The notes beneath the pieces are model-generated. The model worked only from the letters and a program-made list of their open reading frames with translations. It searched no databases and was not told the DNA's origin. Source: an uncultured Lachnospiraceae bacterium (GTDB taxonomy: Bacteria; Bacillota; Clostridia; Lachnospirales; Lachnospiraceae). From it: a stretch of 64,000 nt of DNA. Every line of letters begins with the position of its first letter. Within the stretch, counting starts at the first letter, position 1. Of this stretch, positions 33,137 to 41,841 are shown piece by piece. Position numbers and translations under genes: made by a program. The stretch lies in assembly GCA_910579735.1 (NCBI GenBank), contig CAJTUZ010000002.1:184908-248907 (forward strand). The letters run 5' to 3'.

Positions 33137-34033
33137 ATGGCAATTTTAGAGCGAAAAAATCAAAATCTGATGAATCTGATCAAAAAAGTACATGGAGCGG
33201 TGGAGAATACGGACCTGGAGAAACACAGACAGTCTCAGGATCATTTTGGGGTGCTGCTCAGTAATAATAAGGATGTGGAGATAAAGGAACTGGATATCGA
33301 CGGCATTCATGGAGAATGGATTTCTGTGAACAGAGCGCATATGAAAAAATATGTGATCCTGTATTGTCATGGCGGCGGATATTCGACAGGGAGCAGTATT
33401 TATGCCCGTACGCTGACAACCAAATTTGCCATGTCCACGTCCATGGATGTGCTGAGTTTCGATTACAGACTGGCGCCGGAGAATCCGTATCCCGCTGCGA
33501 CGCAGGATGCCATGAGAGTGTGGAACTATCTGATGCTTCTGGGATACGGCGCAAGAGATGTGATCATGGCGGGAGATTCTGCGGGCGGGAACCTGGCGTT
33601 GTCTTTGGTGCTGAAATTAAAGCAGGAGAACAGACTTTTACCAAGAGGACTCTGTCTGATGTCGCCATGGACAGATCTGACGGCTTCCGGCAGATCACAT
33701 GAGACAAGACAGGATATCGATCCCGTATTGGATCCTGCCTATTTGCAGAAAATGACGGATAATTATGCAGCCGGACAAGACTTAACGGATCCCCTGATCT
33801 CCCCTTTATTCGGTAATTACGAAGGTTTTCCGCCTACCTATATCCAGGTGGGGGATAATGAGATGCTGTTAAATGATGCGACGATGCTGCATAAAAAGAT
33901 GGTAAAGGAGAATGTCTCGACGAAAATAGATATTTTTAAGGGGATGTGGCATGTATTCCAGATGTCACCTTTTAAGACTGCTTACGAGGCGATGGATAAA
34001 AATGCGGAATTTATCTATGATATCTGTAGATAA
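33137..34033 (+). CDS. Alpha/beta hydrolase, HSL-type esterase
   Basis: The 298-residue enzyme has the hormone-sensitive-lipase motifs: oxyanion HGGGYSTGSS, nucleophile GDSAGGNLALSL, Asp in IQVGDNEMLLND and His in GMWHVFQ. FDYRLAPENPYPAAT is the usual segment before the nucleophile. It should hydrolyse short-chain esters in the cytoplasm. It is divergent from the acyltransferase gene across the palindromic element; an esterase beside an ester-forming enzyme suggests opposed roles on related substrates, which is inference. A GGAAAGG site precedes the ATG. Confidence 0.9.
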   Translation: MAILERKNQNLMNLIKKVHGAVENTDLEKHRQSQDHFGVLLSNNKDVEIKELDIDGIHGEWISVNRAHMKKYVILYCHGGGYSTGSSIYARTLTTKFAMSTSMDVLSFDYRLAPENPYPAATQDAMRVWNYLMLLGYGARDVIMAGDSAGGNLALSLVLKLKQENRLLPRGLCLMSPWTDLTASGRSHETRQDIDPVLDPAYLQKMTDNYAAGQDLTDPLISPLFGNYEGFPPTYIQVGDNEMLLNDATMLHKKMVKENVSTKIDIFKGMWHVFQMSPFKTAYEAMDKNAEFIYDICR

Positions 34034-34186
34034 AAAAAGGATTTCGGCAGGAAAAACAGAATATTATAAAAAGAGTGGTTGTTTTCACCTTATGGGAAAA
34101 TCCGTCGCCGGATGGACAGGGAACCAGAAGGTGATAAAGTTACTTTTTCACAAAGAAAAGGGCTTTTTTAAAAACGGGAGATTACC

Positions 34187-35191
34187 ATGAATATACGGGA
34201 AAGTTCAGAGCAGTGGGAGAAAGAATATTTAAGTCCCTATGCGATGCTCAGTATGTATTCCAAAGGCCGGAGCAAGCCGGAGGAGCAATGCGATATCAGA
34301 CCTGTGTTTCAAAGAGACAGAGATCGTATCATACATAGTAAGTCTTTTAGAAGACTGAAAGATAAAACACAGGTATTTTTGACACCGGAAGGCGATCATT
34401 ACCGAACGAGGCTGACACATACGCTGGAAGTCAGCCAGAATGCCCGTACGATCGCCAAAGCGCTGCAGCTTAATGAGGATCTGGTGGAGGCCATCGCGCT
34501 TGGGCATGACCTGGGGCATACGCCGTTTGGACATGCAGGGGAGCGGGCGTTAAACAGAGTCTGCCCGTACGGATTCAGGCATAATGAGCAAAGCGTCAGG
34601 ACAGTGGATATTCTGGAAAAAGACGGTCAGGGGATCAATCTGACCTATGAAGTAAAAGATGGGATATTGAATCATCAGACGTCCGGTATGCCCTGTACAT
34701 TGGAAGGGCGGGTCGTCAGATTTTCCGATAAGATAGCCTATATCCATCATGATATGGATGATGCGATCAGAGGCGGTATTTTAAAAGAATCCGATGTGCC
34801 AAAAGAGATCGGAGATGTGATCGGCTACAGCTGCGGACAGCGCCTGGATTATTTTATCCATGACATTGTCACAACGAGCCGTGGCAGAAATGATGTCTGT
34901 ATGTCGCAGGATGTGGCGGATGCCATGCAGAAACTGCGGAAATTTATGTTTGAAAATGTGTATCAGAATCCGATCGCCAAAAGTGAGGAAGGCAAAGCGG
35001 AGGAACTGATCGAGACGCTCTACGATTACTATAAGCATCATCTTGAAAAGCTGCCGGCTTTTTTACGGCGTCTGCTGGATGCGGGCGAGCCGGCCGAGAA
35101 AATAGTATGTGATTATATCGGGTCAATGACGGACAGATTTGCGATCGCCACTTATCAGGATATTTACATTCCGAAGACGTGGCACGGATAA
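34187..35191 (+). CDS. dgt: dGTPase-like HD-domain triphosphohydrolase
   Basis: The 334-residue protein has the dGTPase signature: FRRLKDKTQVF, RTRLTHTLEVSQNARTIAKA with the first metal His, and AIALGHDLGHTPFGHAGE with the HD pair. NHQTSG and KIAYIHHDMDDAI follow, the latter with the last metal Asp. It converts dNTPs to nucleosides and triphosphate, restraining the dNTP pool. Its position directly upstream of dnaG is a familiar clostridial order; the dnaG start lies 18 bases after its stop, so they form an operon. Confidence 0.93.
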   Translation: MNIRESSEQWEKEYLSPYAMLSMYSKGRSKPEEQCDIRPVFQRDRDRIIHSKSFRRLKDKTQVFLTPEGDHYRTRLTHTLEVSQNARTIAKALQLNEDLVEAIALGHDLGHTPFGHAGERALNRVCPYGFRHNEQSVRTVDILEKDGQGINLTYEVKDGILNHQTSGMPCTLEGRVVRFSDKIAYIHHDMDDAIRGGILKESDVPKEIGDVIGYSCGQRLDYFIHDIVTTSRGRNDVCMSQDVADAMQKLRKFMFENVYQNPIAKSEEGKAEELIETLYDYYKHHLEKLPAFLRRLLDAGEPAEKIVCDYIGSMTDRFAIATYQDIYIPKTWHG

Positions 35192-35208
35192 GTGAGGGAA
35201 GAGGATCT

Positions 35209-36981
35209 ATGTATTATCCCGATGAATTGATAGAGGAAGTAAGAAGCAAAAATGATATTGTGGACGTGATCTCCGGCTATGTGCGTATCCAGAAGAAGGG
35301 CAGCAGTTATTTTGGATTATGTCCTTTCCACAACGAGAAATCGCCATCTTTTTCGGTCTCGCCGGGCAGACAGATGTATTATTGCTTTGGCTGCGGTGCG
35401 GGAGGGAATGTTTTTACGTTTCTCATGGCATATGAAAACTGCTCTTTTCCGGAAGCGATCAAACAGCTGGCGGACAGGGCAGGCGTGCCGTTACCCGAAG
35501 CGGAATATTCCGAGGAAGTAAAAAAGCGGGAGAGCAAAAGGGCGCGACTGCTGGAGATCAACAAAGAGGCGGCCAGATATTTCTATTATCTGCTGCGTGA
35601 TCCGAGAGGAGAAGCAGGGCGCCGGTATCTGACAGGCAGGCAGCTTAGCGAAGAGACGATGAAGAAATTCGGACTCGGTTTTGCCAGCGTGACAAGCAAT
35701 GATCTGGTGAATTATCTGCATACCAGAGGTTATGAGGACGAGCTTGTCATAGAAGCCGGACTGGCCAGTTTTGACGAAAAATACGGTATGCATGACAAAT
35801 TCTGGAATCGGGTGATGTTTCCGATCCAGGATATCAACCATAAGGTGATCGGGTTCGGCGGCCGGGTTATGGGAGATGCGAAGCCGAAATATTTAAACTC
35901 GCCGGAGACGATGATTTTTGATAAAAGCAGGAATTTGTACGGACTGAATTTTGCACGGACTTCACGAAAGAGCAATATTATCTTATGTGAGGGATATATG
36001 GATGTGATCGCCATGCATCAGGCCGGGTTCACACAGGCAGTTGCTTCTCTTGGAACTGCTTTCACAGCCGGACAGGCGAATCTGCTGCGGCGCTATACGA
36101 AAGACGTTCTTTTGGCTTATGACAGCGATGGCGCAGGCACAAACGCCGCGCTTCGTGCGATCGGCATTTTACGGGAAACGGGACTGCGGGGCCGGGTTAT
36201 TAATATGGCGCCGGCCAAAGATCCGGATGAGTTTATAAAAGCAAACGGCGCTGAAGCGTTTCAGGAGAGGATCGATAAGGCGGAGAACAGCTTTTTCTTT
36301 GAGCTGCGCATACTGGAGCGGGATTATGATCTTGGCGACCCGGCATCCAAGACGGCGTTTCACAGGGAGATTGCCAGGAAACTATGCAGTTTTGAAGAAG
36401 AAGTGGAGCGGGAAAATTATGTGCAGTCCGTAGCGGAAAAATATCATATCGGCTACGAAGCGCTGCGGAAGTTAGTCGCCTCCCATGCGGCGCAGACCGG
36501 CATGATCAAACCGGTGGAGCGGCCTAAACCTACGGTATTTCCGAAAAATACGCCGCAGGAGAACGCCAAAAAGTTCCAGAGACTGCTCTTAACCTGGATA
36601 ACGGATGAACCGGCTTTATACGGAAAGATTAAAAAGTATATCGGAGTGGAAGACTTTACAGAAGCCTTGTATAAACAGGTTGCACAGAAACTTTTTGAAG
36701 ATCTGGAAAGCGGAAATTTTCATCCGGCATCGATTATCAGCATGTTTCAGGACGAAGAAGAGCAAAGAGAAGTGGCGTCGCTATTTAATACCAAACTGCA
36801 GGAAGTAAATACGGAGGCGGAACGGGAAAAAGCATTTCACGATATCGTATATCAGGTCAAAAGAAACAGCTTTGAATATTATTCCGGCAGAGCGGGTGCG
36901 GACATGAACGCATTAAATCAGGTGATTTCAGGGAAAAAAGCATTGGAAGAACTTAGCAAAACGCATATTTCCCTGCATTAG
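35209..36981 (+). CDS. dnaG: DNA primase
   Basis: The 590-residue primase has an N-terminal CHC2 zinc domain (C38, H41, C59, C62 in LCPFHNEK and YYCFGCGAGGN), a catalytic core with GFGGRVMGDAKPKYLNSPET and a Toprim domain (ILCEGYMDVIAMHQAG, then LLAYDSDGAGTNAALRA). The C-terminal helicase-binding part follows from about residue 430. It makes RNA primers at the fork. ATG 35209 was chosen because it gives the standard MYYPDELIEEVRSKNDIVDV start, with GGGAAGAGG upstream; an earlier in-frame start lies inside dgt. rpoD follows closely, the classical macromolecular-synthesis order. Confidence 0.96.
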   Translation: MYYPDELIEEVRSKNDIVDVISGYVRIQKKGSSYFGLCPFHNEKSPSFSVSPGRQMYYCFGCGAGGNVFTFLMAYENCSFPEAIKQLADRAGVPLPEAEYSEEVKKRESKRARLLEINKEAARYFYYLLRDPRGEAGRRYLTGRQLSEETMKKFGLGFASVTSNDLVNYLHTRGYEDELVIEAGLASFDEKYGMHDKFWNRVMFPIQDINHKVIGFGGRVMGDAKPKYLNSPETMIFDKSRNLYGLNFARTSRKSNIILCEGYMDVIAMHQAGFTQAVASLGTAFTAGQANLLRRYTKDVLLAYDSDGAGTNAALRAIGILRETGLRGRVINMAPAKDPDEFIKANGAEAFQERIDKAENSFFFELRILERDYDLGDPASKTAFHREIARKLCSFEEEVERENYVQSVAEKYHIGYEALRKLVASHAAQTGMIKPVERPKPTVFPKNTPQENAKKFQRLLLTWITDEPALYGKIKKYIGVEDFTEALYKQVAQKLFEDLESGNFHPASIISMFQDEEEQREVASLFNTKLQEVNTEAEREKAFHDIVYQVKRNSFEYYSGRAGADMNALNQVISGKKALEELSKTHISLH

Positions 36982-37031
36982 AGGAAAAAATAAAATTGTT
37001 TAACCCACAAAAAGGAAGGATGGGCGAAGTA

Positions 37032-38144
37032 ATGGAAGAAAATGTACAGGCAAAATTTGAAGAGCGTTTAAAAGAACTCTTGAATATTGCTAAGAAGAAA
37101 AAGAATGTTCTGGAATATCAGGAGATCAATGACTTTTTCCATGATTTATCGTTGGAAGAAGAACAGTTTGACAAGATTCTGGAAACATTGGAACAAAATA
37201 ATGTGGATGTTTTGCGGATTACCGACGTGGATGATGTAGACGACGAAGAGATCATTCTGACGGAGGAAGACGATGTTGATGTGGAGAATATCGATCTGTC
37301 CGTACCGGATGGCGTCAGCATTGAAGATCCGGTCAGAATGTATTTAAAAGAGATTGGCAAAGTGCCGCTTTTAAGTGCGGAAGAAGAGATCGAGCTTGCC
37401 AAGAAAATGGAGATGGGCGACGAGGAAGCGAAAAAGAGGCTTGCCGAAGCCAATCTGCGTCTGGTAGTCAGCATTGCCAAGAGATACGTAGGGCGCGGTA
37501 TGCTTTTTCTGGATCTGATCCAGGAGGGCAATCTGGGTCTGATCAAGGCCGTCGAAAAATTCGATTACCGCAAAGGGTACAAATTCTCTACGTACGCAAC
37601 ATGGTGGATCCGTCAGGCCATTACGAGAGCAATCGCCGATCAGGCAAGAACTATCCGTATTCCTGTGCATATGGTGGAAACGATCAATAAACTGATCCGT
37701 GTGAGCAGACAGCTCTTACAGGAGCTTGGAAGAGAACCTACACCGGAGGAAATCGCAGAAGAAATGAGCATGCCGGTGGAAAGAGTCAGAGAGATCTTAA
37801 AGATTTCCCAGGAACCGGTTTCTTTGGAGACGCCGATCGGCGAAGAGGAAGACAGCCATCTGGGTGATTTTATTCAGGATGATAATGTGCCGGTCCCGGC
37901 GGATGCGGCTGCTTTTACGCTGTTAAAAGAACAGCTTGTAGACGTACTCAGTACGCTGACCGATAGAGAACAGAAAGTGCTGCGGCTGCGGTTCGGACTG
38001 GATGACGGCCGTGCAAGGACATTGGAAGAAGTGGGAAAAGAGTTCAGCGTTACCCGTGAACGTATCAGACAGATCGAAGCCAAAGCGCTCAGAAAACTGC
38101 GTCACCCCAGCAGAAGCCGTAAGTTAAAGGATTATCTGGATTAA
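37032..38144 (+). CDS. rpoD: RNA polymerase primary sigma factor (SigA/RpoD)
   Basis: The 370-residue protein has the usual short Firmicute region 1.1, an acidic linker, region 1.2 with DPVRMYLKEIGKVPLLSAEE, the RpoD core box LRLVVSIAKRYVGRGMLFLD, region 2.4 KGYKFSTYATWWIRQAITRA, regions 3.0-3.1, and region 4.2 VTRERIRQIEAKALRKLRHP. It directs housekeeping transcription. The start is ambiguous: ATG 37032 gives the common MEEN start, ATG 37020 follows AAGGAAGG too closely, and a TTG at 36996 has a good GAGGAAAA site. The dnaG-rpoD order is standard, and its stop overlaps the trmK start. Confidence 0.95.
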   Translation: MEENVQAKFEERLKELLNIAKKKKNVLEYQEINDFFHDLSLEEEQFDKILETLEQNNVDVLRITDVDDVDDEEIILTEEDDVDVENIDLSVPDGVSIEDPVRMYLKEIGKVPLLSAEEEIELAKKMEMGDEEAKKRLAEANLRLVVSIAKRYVGRGMLFLDLIQEGNLGLIKAVEKFDYRKGYKFSTYATWWIRQAITRAIADQARTIRIPVHMVETINKLIRVSRQLLQELGREPTPEEIAEEMSMPVERVREILKISQEPVSLETPIGEEEDSHLGDFIQDDNVPVPADAAAFTLLKEQLVDVLSTLTDREQKVLRLRFGLDDGRARTLEEVGKEFSVTRERIRQIEAKALRKLRHPSRSRKLKDYLD

Positions 38145-38935
38145 TGTGCGGGAAGATAGTCCTTTCTAAGAGAATGCATGCGGTTGCTTCTCTCGTAACA
38201 CCGGGTAACAGTGTATGTGACGTTGGCTGCGATCACGGTTTTATTCCTATTTATTTAGTAAAGCAGGGGATTGCGCCAAAGGCGCTTGCGATGGATGTCA
38301 ATGAAGGACCTTTAAGGCAAGCGAAGGAACATATTGCGGCCTTTGGGCTGGAGTCATACATAGAAACGAGAATCTCCGATGGTATTGCCTCCTGCCGTCC
38401 CGGCGAGGCGGATTCTCTGATCTGCGCCGGTATGGGCGGTAAACTGATGCAGCGTATTTTATCCGAAGAGAAAGAAAAAACGGATTCTTTTCAGGAGCTG
38501 ATCTTACAGCCGCAGTCAGAACTGCAGCAGTTTCGCAGCTTTCTGCGCAGGGAAGGATATCTGATTACAGACGAGAATATGATAGAAGAAGACGGTAAAT
38601 TCTATCCTATGATGAAGGCCGTACCAAATAAGGAAACTATACCACAGGGGAATAGTTCTGATGCGTATTCACAGAAACAGTTATGGCGGCAGCGGATAGA
38701 AGACCGTTACGGGCCGGTTCTGTTAAAACAGAAGAACCCCGTGTTATACCGTTATCTGGAACGTGAGAAAAGGATCTGTGAAGAAGTCCTTATCAATCTG
38801 CAGAAACGGAGAAATGCAGCTTCGGATCGGGGAAAACGGGAGAAGGAAGTCGAAGGGCAGATACAGGATTGTCTTCGGGTCCTGGAATTATTTGATAAAA
38901 GGGAGGGTGCGGGATATGGTAAGAATAAAGATTGA
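38144..38935 (+). CDS. trmK: tRNA (adenine22-N1)-methyltransferase
   Basis: The 263-residue protein has a Rossmann SAM-binding start (RMHAVASLVTPGNSVCDVGC, DHGFIPIYLV), the acidic ribose-binding MDVNEGPL and the catalytic-side motif ICAGMGGKLMQRIL, followed by ELILQPQSE, as in TrmK. It methylates A22 in tRNA. The ATG overlaps the rpoD stop by one base. In many Firmicutes a Nif3-like gene follows trmK; here a nucleoside-kinase-like gene does, overlapping the trmK end by 20 bases. Confidence 0.93.
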   Translation: MCGKIVLSKRMHAVASLVTPGNSVCDVGCDHGFIPIYLVKQGIAPKALAMDVNEGPLRQAKEHIAAFGLESYIETRISDGIASCRPGEADSLICAGMGGKLMQRILSEEKEKTDSFQELILQPQSELQQFRSFLRREGYLITDENMIEEDGKFYPMMKAVPNKETIPQGNSSDAYSQKQLWRQRIEDRYGPVLLKQKNPVLYRYLEREKRICEEVLINLQKRRNAASDRGKREKEVEGQIQDCLRVLELFDKREGAGYGKNKD

Positions 38936-40571
38936 CGGGCAGGAAAAATTATATGAAGAAGGCATTAAGTATGAGATCATAGCGGGAGAATACCAGCACT
39001 TGTACAAAGAGCCGATCGCGCTTGTTATCATAAATGGTAAGATTCGGGAACTGATGAAAAGAGTGGATAAGGACTGTGAACTGACTTTTGCCACATATGG
39101 CGATCCGATCGGTCATAAGACGTATGTGCGTACGGCGATCATGCTGCTGATGAAAGCCATTAAGGATGTGGCGGGAGCGGCAGCAGCGGCGGCCGCCAAA
39201 GTGGAGTTTGCCATAGGCGCCGGCTATTACTGTCGTTTCGTAGATCATGCACCCTTAGACGACAAACAGATCATGCAGGTTAGGGAGCGGATGAAGGAGC
39301 TGACTGAAGCGGATCTACCGATCACCAAGAGAGCTTATCCTTCCGAAGAAGCGATCCGCTTATTTGATCAAAACGGGATGCAGGATAAAGTAAAGCTGTT
39401 CCGTTACAGAAGAAGCTCTACGATCAATGTATATTGTCTGGGGGATTATTTTGATTATTATTATGGTTATATGCTGCCGAGTACGGGGTATATCAGACAC
39501 TTTGATCTGTTGAGTTATGAAGAGGGTATGATCCTGCTGCTGCCGGAGCAGTCGGCGCCGGAAGAACTGCCGGCATTCGAACCGCGGGAGAAGCTGTTCA
39601 GAACCTTATTGCAGACCTGCCAGTGGGGAGAGAAGATCGGCATTGATACGGTCGGCGATCTGAATGACCAGATCTGTGAAGGCAACATTGCGGATATGAT
39701 ACTTGTACAGGAAGCCCTGCAGGAAAGCAGGATCGGTGAAATTGCCAGAGACATTGCAAGAAGAGAAGGCGTGAAATTTGTTATGATTGCGGGGCCATCC
39801 TCTTCCGGTAAAACGACTTTTTCCCACAGACTTTCGATACAGCTGCGGACATATGGTATGAATCCGCATCCGATCGGATTGGACAACTATTATGTAAACC
39901 ATGATAAGACGCCGCGGGATGAAAACGGCAATCCTGATTTTGAATGTATAGAAGCGCTCGATGTGGAGCAGTTTAATAAAGATATGGGAGAACTGCTTGC
40001 AGGGAAGAGTGTCGAACTGCCGACATTTAATTTCAAAACAGGCAGAAGAGAATATAACGGGAAGATCACGACGCTCGGTAAGGATGATATTCTTGTGATA
40101 GAGGGGATTCATGGACTTAACGAGAAAATGTCCTATTCTCTTCCCGCACAGAGCAAATACAAGATATATATCAGTGCGCTGACATGTTTAAACGTAGATG
40201 AGCATAACCGGATCCCGACGACGGACAGCAGATTGCTGCGCCGCATGGTAAGAGATGCCAGAACAAGAGGCGCCAGTGCAAAGAAAACGATCGAGATGTG
40301 GCCGTCTGTCAGACGCGGGGAAGAAAAATACATTTTCCCGTATCAGGAGCAGGCGGATGCGATGTTCAATTCGGCGCTGATCTACGAACTGGCTGTGTTG
40401 AAGCAATATGCCGAACCTTTGCTGTTCAGTATAAAAAAGGGCGAACCCGAATACCACGAAGCAAAGAGATTGTTAAAGTTTCTGGAGTATTTTCTTGGCG
40501 TCAGCAGCGAAAAGCTGCCGAATAATTCTCTTTGCCGGGAGTTTATCGGCGGAAGTTGTTTTGAGGTATAA
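38916..40571 (+). CDS. TGS-like plus uridine kinase-like protein
   Basis: The 551-residue protein has an N-terminal TGS/threonyl-tRNA-synthetase-editing-like region (about residues 1-240, with FAIGAGYYCRFVDH resembling the editing site) and a C-terminal P-loop kinase (about 275-530) with Walker A GPSSSGKTTF, the DNYYV and EGIHGLN motifs and RMVRDARTRG. Such fusions are annotated as nucleoside or uridine kinases in Clostridia; the true substrate is uncertain. ATG 38916 follows GGGAGGG with nine bases, overlapping trmK by 20 bases; a longer frame from 38763 lies inside trmK. The stop is in a duplicated 15-base segment. Confidence 0.88.
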   Translation: MVRIKIDGQEKLYEEGIKYEIIAGEYQHLYKEPIALVIINGKIRELMKRVDKDCELTFATYGDPIGHKTYVRTAIMLLMKAIKDVAGAAAAAAAKVEFAIGAGYYCRFVDHAPLDDKQIMQVRERMKELTEADLPITKRAYPSEEAIRLFDQNGMQDKVKLFRYRRSSTINVYCLGDYFDYYYGYMLPSTGYIRHFDLLSYEEGMILLLPEQSAPEELPAFEPREKLFRTLLQTCQWGEKIGIDTVGDLNDQICEGNIADMILVQEALQESRIGEIARDIARREGVKFVMIAGPSSSGKTTFSHRLSIQLRTYGMNPHPIGLDNYYVNHDKTPRDENGNPDFECIEALDVEQFNKDMGELLAGKSVELPTFNFKTGRREYNGKITTLGKDDILVIEGIHGLNEKMSYSLPAQSKYKIYISALTCLNVDEHNRIPTTDSRLLRRMVRDARTRGASAKKTIEMWPSVRRGEEKYIFPYQEQADAMFNSALIYELAVLKQYAEPLLFSIKKGEPEYHEAKRLLKFLEYFLGVSSEKLPNNSLCREFIGGSCFEV

Positions 40572-40588
40572 ACTTTTGAGGTATAAAC
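40559..40588. repeat. 15-bp perfect tandem duplication
   Basis: TTTTGAGGTATAAAC occurs twice in direct succession (40559-40573 and 40574-40588). The first copy holds the kinase stop codon; the second runs into the first bases of the RNase P RNA. Confidence 0.95.
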
Positions 40589-40950
40589 TAAGTAGAATAA
40601 ATGGTCGCGCCTGATTGCCGGACAGTTTGTCTGTCCCGGCCGCAGGTGAGGAAAGTCCGGGCTTCACAGGGCAGGATGCCGGATAACGTCCGGTGGAGGC
40701 GACTCTAAGGATAGTGCAACAGAAATGATACCGCCGCATCTGATGCGGTAAGGGTGGAATGGCAGTGTAAGAGACTACCGCTTTCCCGGTAACGGGAAAG
40801 GCTGTGTAAACCCCATCCGAAGCAAGACCACACAGAGAGCAACAGGCTTGCCCGGCCTGCTCTCAGGTAGGTCGCTAGAGACTGTCGGCAACGTCAGTCC
40901 CAGACAGATGACCATTCACGACATAACCCGGCTTATCGTTCTGCTTAGTT
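40586..40950 (+). ncRNA. rnpB: RNase P RNA, bacterial type A
   Basis: The core motif GAGGAAAGTCCGGGCTTC (40648-40665) and the 3' core AGACAGATGACCATTC match RNase P RNA, as do ACAGAAATGATACCGCC and AAACCCCATCCGAAGCAAGA. The ends AACTAAGTAGAATAA (40586-40600) and TTATCGTTCTGCTTAGTT (40933-40950) form P1. The domain set is type A, as usual in Clostridia. It is the catalytic part of RNase P, which matures tRNA 5' ends. A terminator follows at 40992. Exact ends are set by the P1 pairing. Confidence 0.96.
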
Positions 40951-40991
40951 TTGTATTGATCTATAAATGCTATTATGAGCTAATTCGCAGT

Positions 40992-41018
40992 AAATCTCTC
41001 CTATAAGGGGAGATTTTT
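40992..41018 (+). terminator. Terminator downstream of rnpB
   Basis: AAATCTCTCC (40992-41001) pairs with GGGGAGATTT (41007-41016) around TATAA, followed by more Ts. Confidence 0.85.
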
Positions 41019-41055
41019 GCCTGTTTTATGAAAGAATGAAGGGGTTTCAATTTTT

Positions 41056-41841
41056 ATGAGAAATGGCATTGGATGCTTGCTTTTAAACTTCATACTTGCT
41101 GTAGTATCCGCCGGACAGCCTTTGCAGACAGAGGAAGCGGAACCGCCCCATTTGATCCAGACAGTGACGGAGCAGGATATTTACGAAGGACTTATCTGGC
41201 TCGGCGCTTTGGAAACTGCCGTATCGGAGGAAAAGGATTGTGAAAAGGCATACGGGAATGTGAAAGGCAGTGTCGTATTGCTGCATATGGAGGATATTTA
41301 CGGAAGCGGTGTTATTTGGGATCTGACGCCGGACTATGTGATCATTGCGAGCAGCAGGCATGTCCTGGAATATTGGGAAGAAACTTCCGGTTATGTGCGT
41401 TTTTCGCAAGGGTACTTTACCCCGGGAAAGATTCTTTACATTTCACAGGAATATGACGTTGCATTTCTGGCGGTAGACAATACGGAATTTACTTATCGCC
41501 AGTTGGAAGAGATGAGGTACGTACACAGAGATATTTCACTTTACCAGACTTTGCAGGCCGGAGATGAAATGTTCAGTGTCGGGGCGGATGTAGAGAATAC
41601 GGAGGTACCTCTTTATTATAAAGGCAGCATTGCAGACGCATGGATGTATATTGAAGATTTCGGAGAGTATATGATCTATGGTTACGGACAGGCAGAACCG
41701 GGAATGTCCGGCGGCGGCGTTTTTGATGCCAAAGGAAATCTGATCGGTCTTTTGACCGGTGCAACACCGGATGGAGAAACGGCGGCTTTACCGCTGCCTG
41801 TTATCATGGAAGCTTATGAATCGGCGCGGGGAGGATTGTGA
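41056..41841 (+). CDS. Secreted trypsin-like serine protease homologue
   Basis: The 261-residue product has a signal-like N-terminus (CLLLNFILAVVSAGQP) and a chymotrypsin-fold domain. Candidate catalytic residues are His in IIASSRHVLEYW, Asp in EYDVAFLAVD and Ser in EPGMSGGGVFD, so the triad looks complete although the usual GNSGGP reads GMSGGG. It lacks a PDZ domain, so it is shorter than HtrA/DegP. It may act on cell-surface proteins. The next gene starts within its stop codon, so the two are coupled. The RBS is weak. Confidence 0.78.
   Translation: MRNGIGCLLLNFILAVVSAGQPLQTEEAEPPHLIQTVTEQDIYEGLIWLGALETAVSEEKDCEKAYGNVKGSVVLLHMEDIYGSGVIWDLTPDYVIIASSRHVLEYWEETSGYVRFSQGYFTPGKILYISQEYDVAFLAVDNTEFTYRQLEEMRYVHRDISLYQTLQAGDEMFSVGADVENTEVPLYYKGSIADAWMYIEDFGEYMIYGYGQAEPGMSGGGVFDAKGNLIGLLTGATPDGETAALPLPVIMEAYESARGGL

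Noticed and set aside
38763..38915. Upstream extension of the nucleoside kinase-like gene
   Set aside because: The extra codons lie inside trmK and are unlike the family; ATG 38916 has a GGGAGGG site.
40586..40950. Possibility that this RNA is tmRNA
   Set aside because: The GAGGAAAGTCCGGGC core and the P1 pairing are specific to RNase P RNA; no tag-peptide frame or tRNA-like ends are present.
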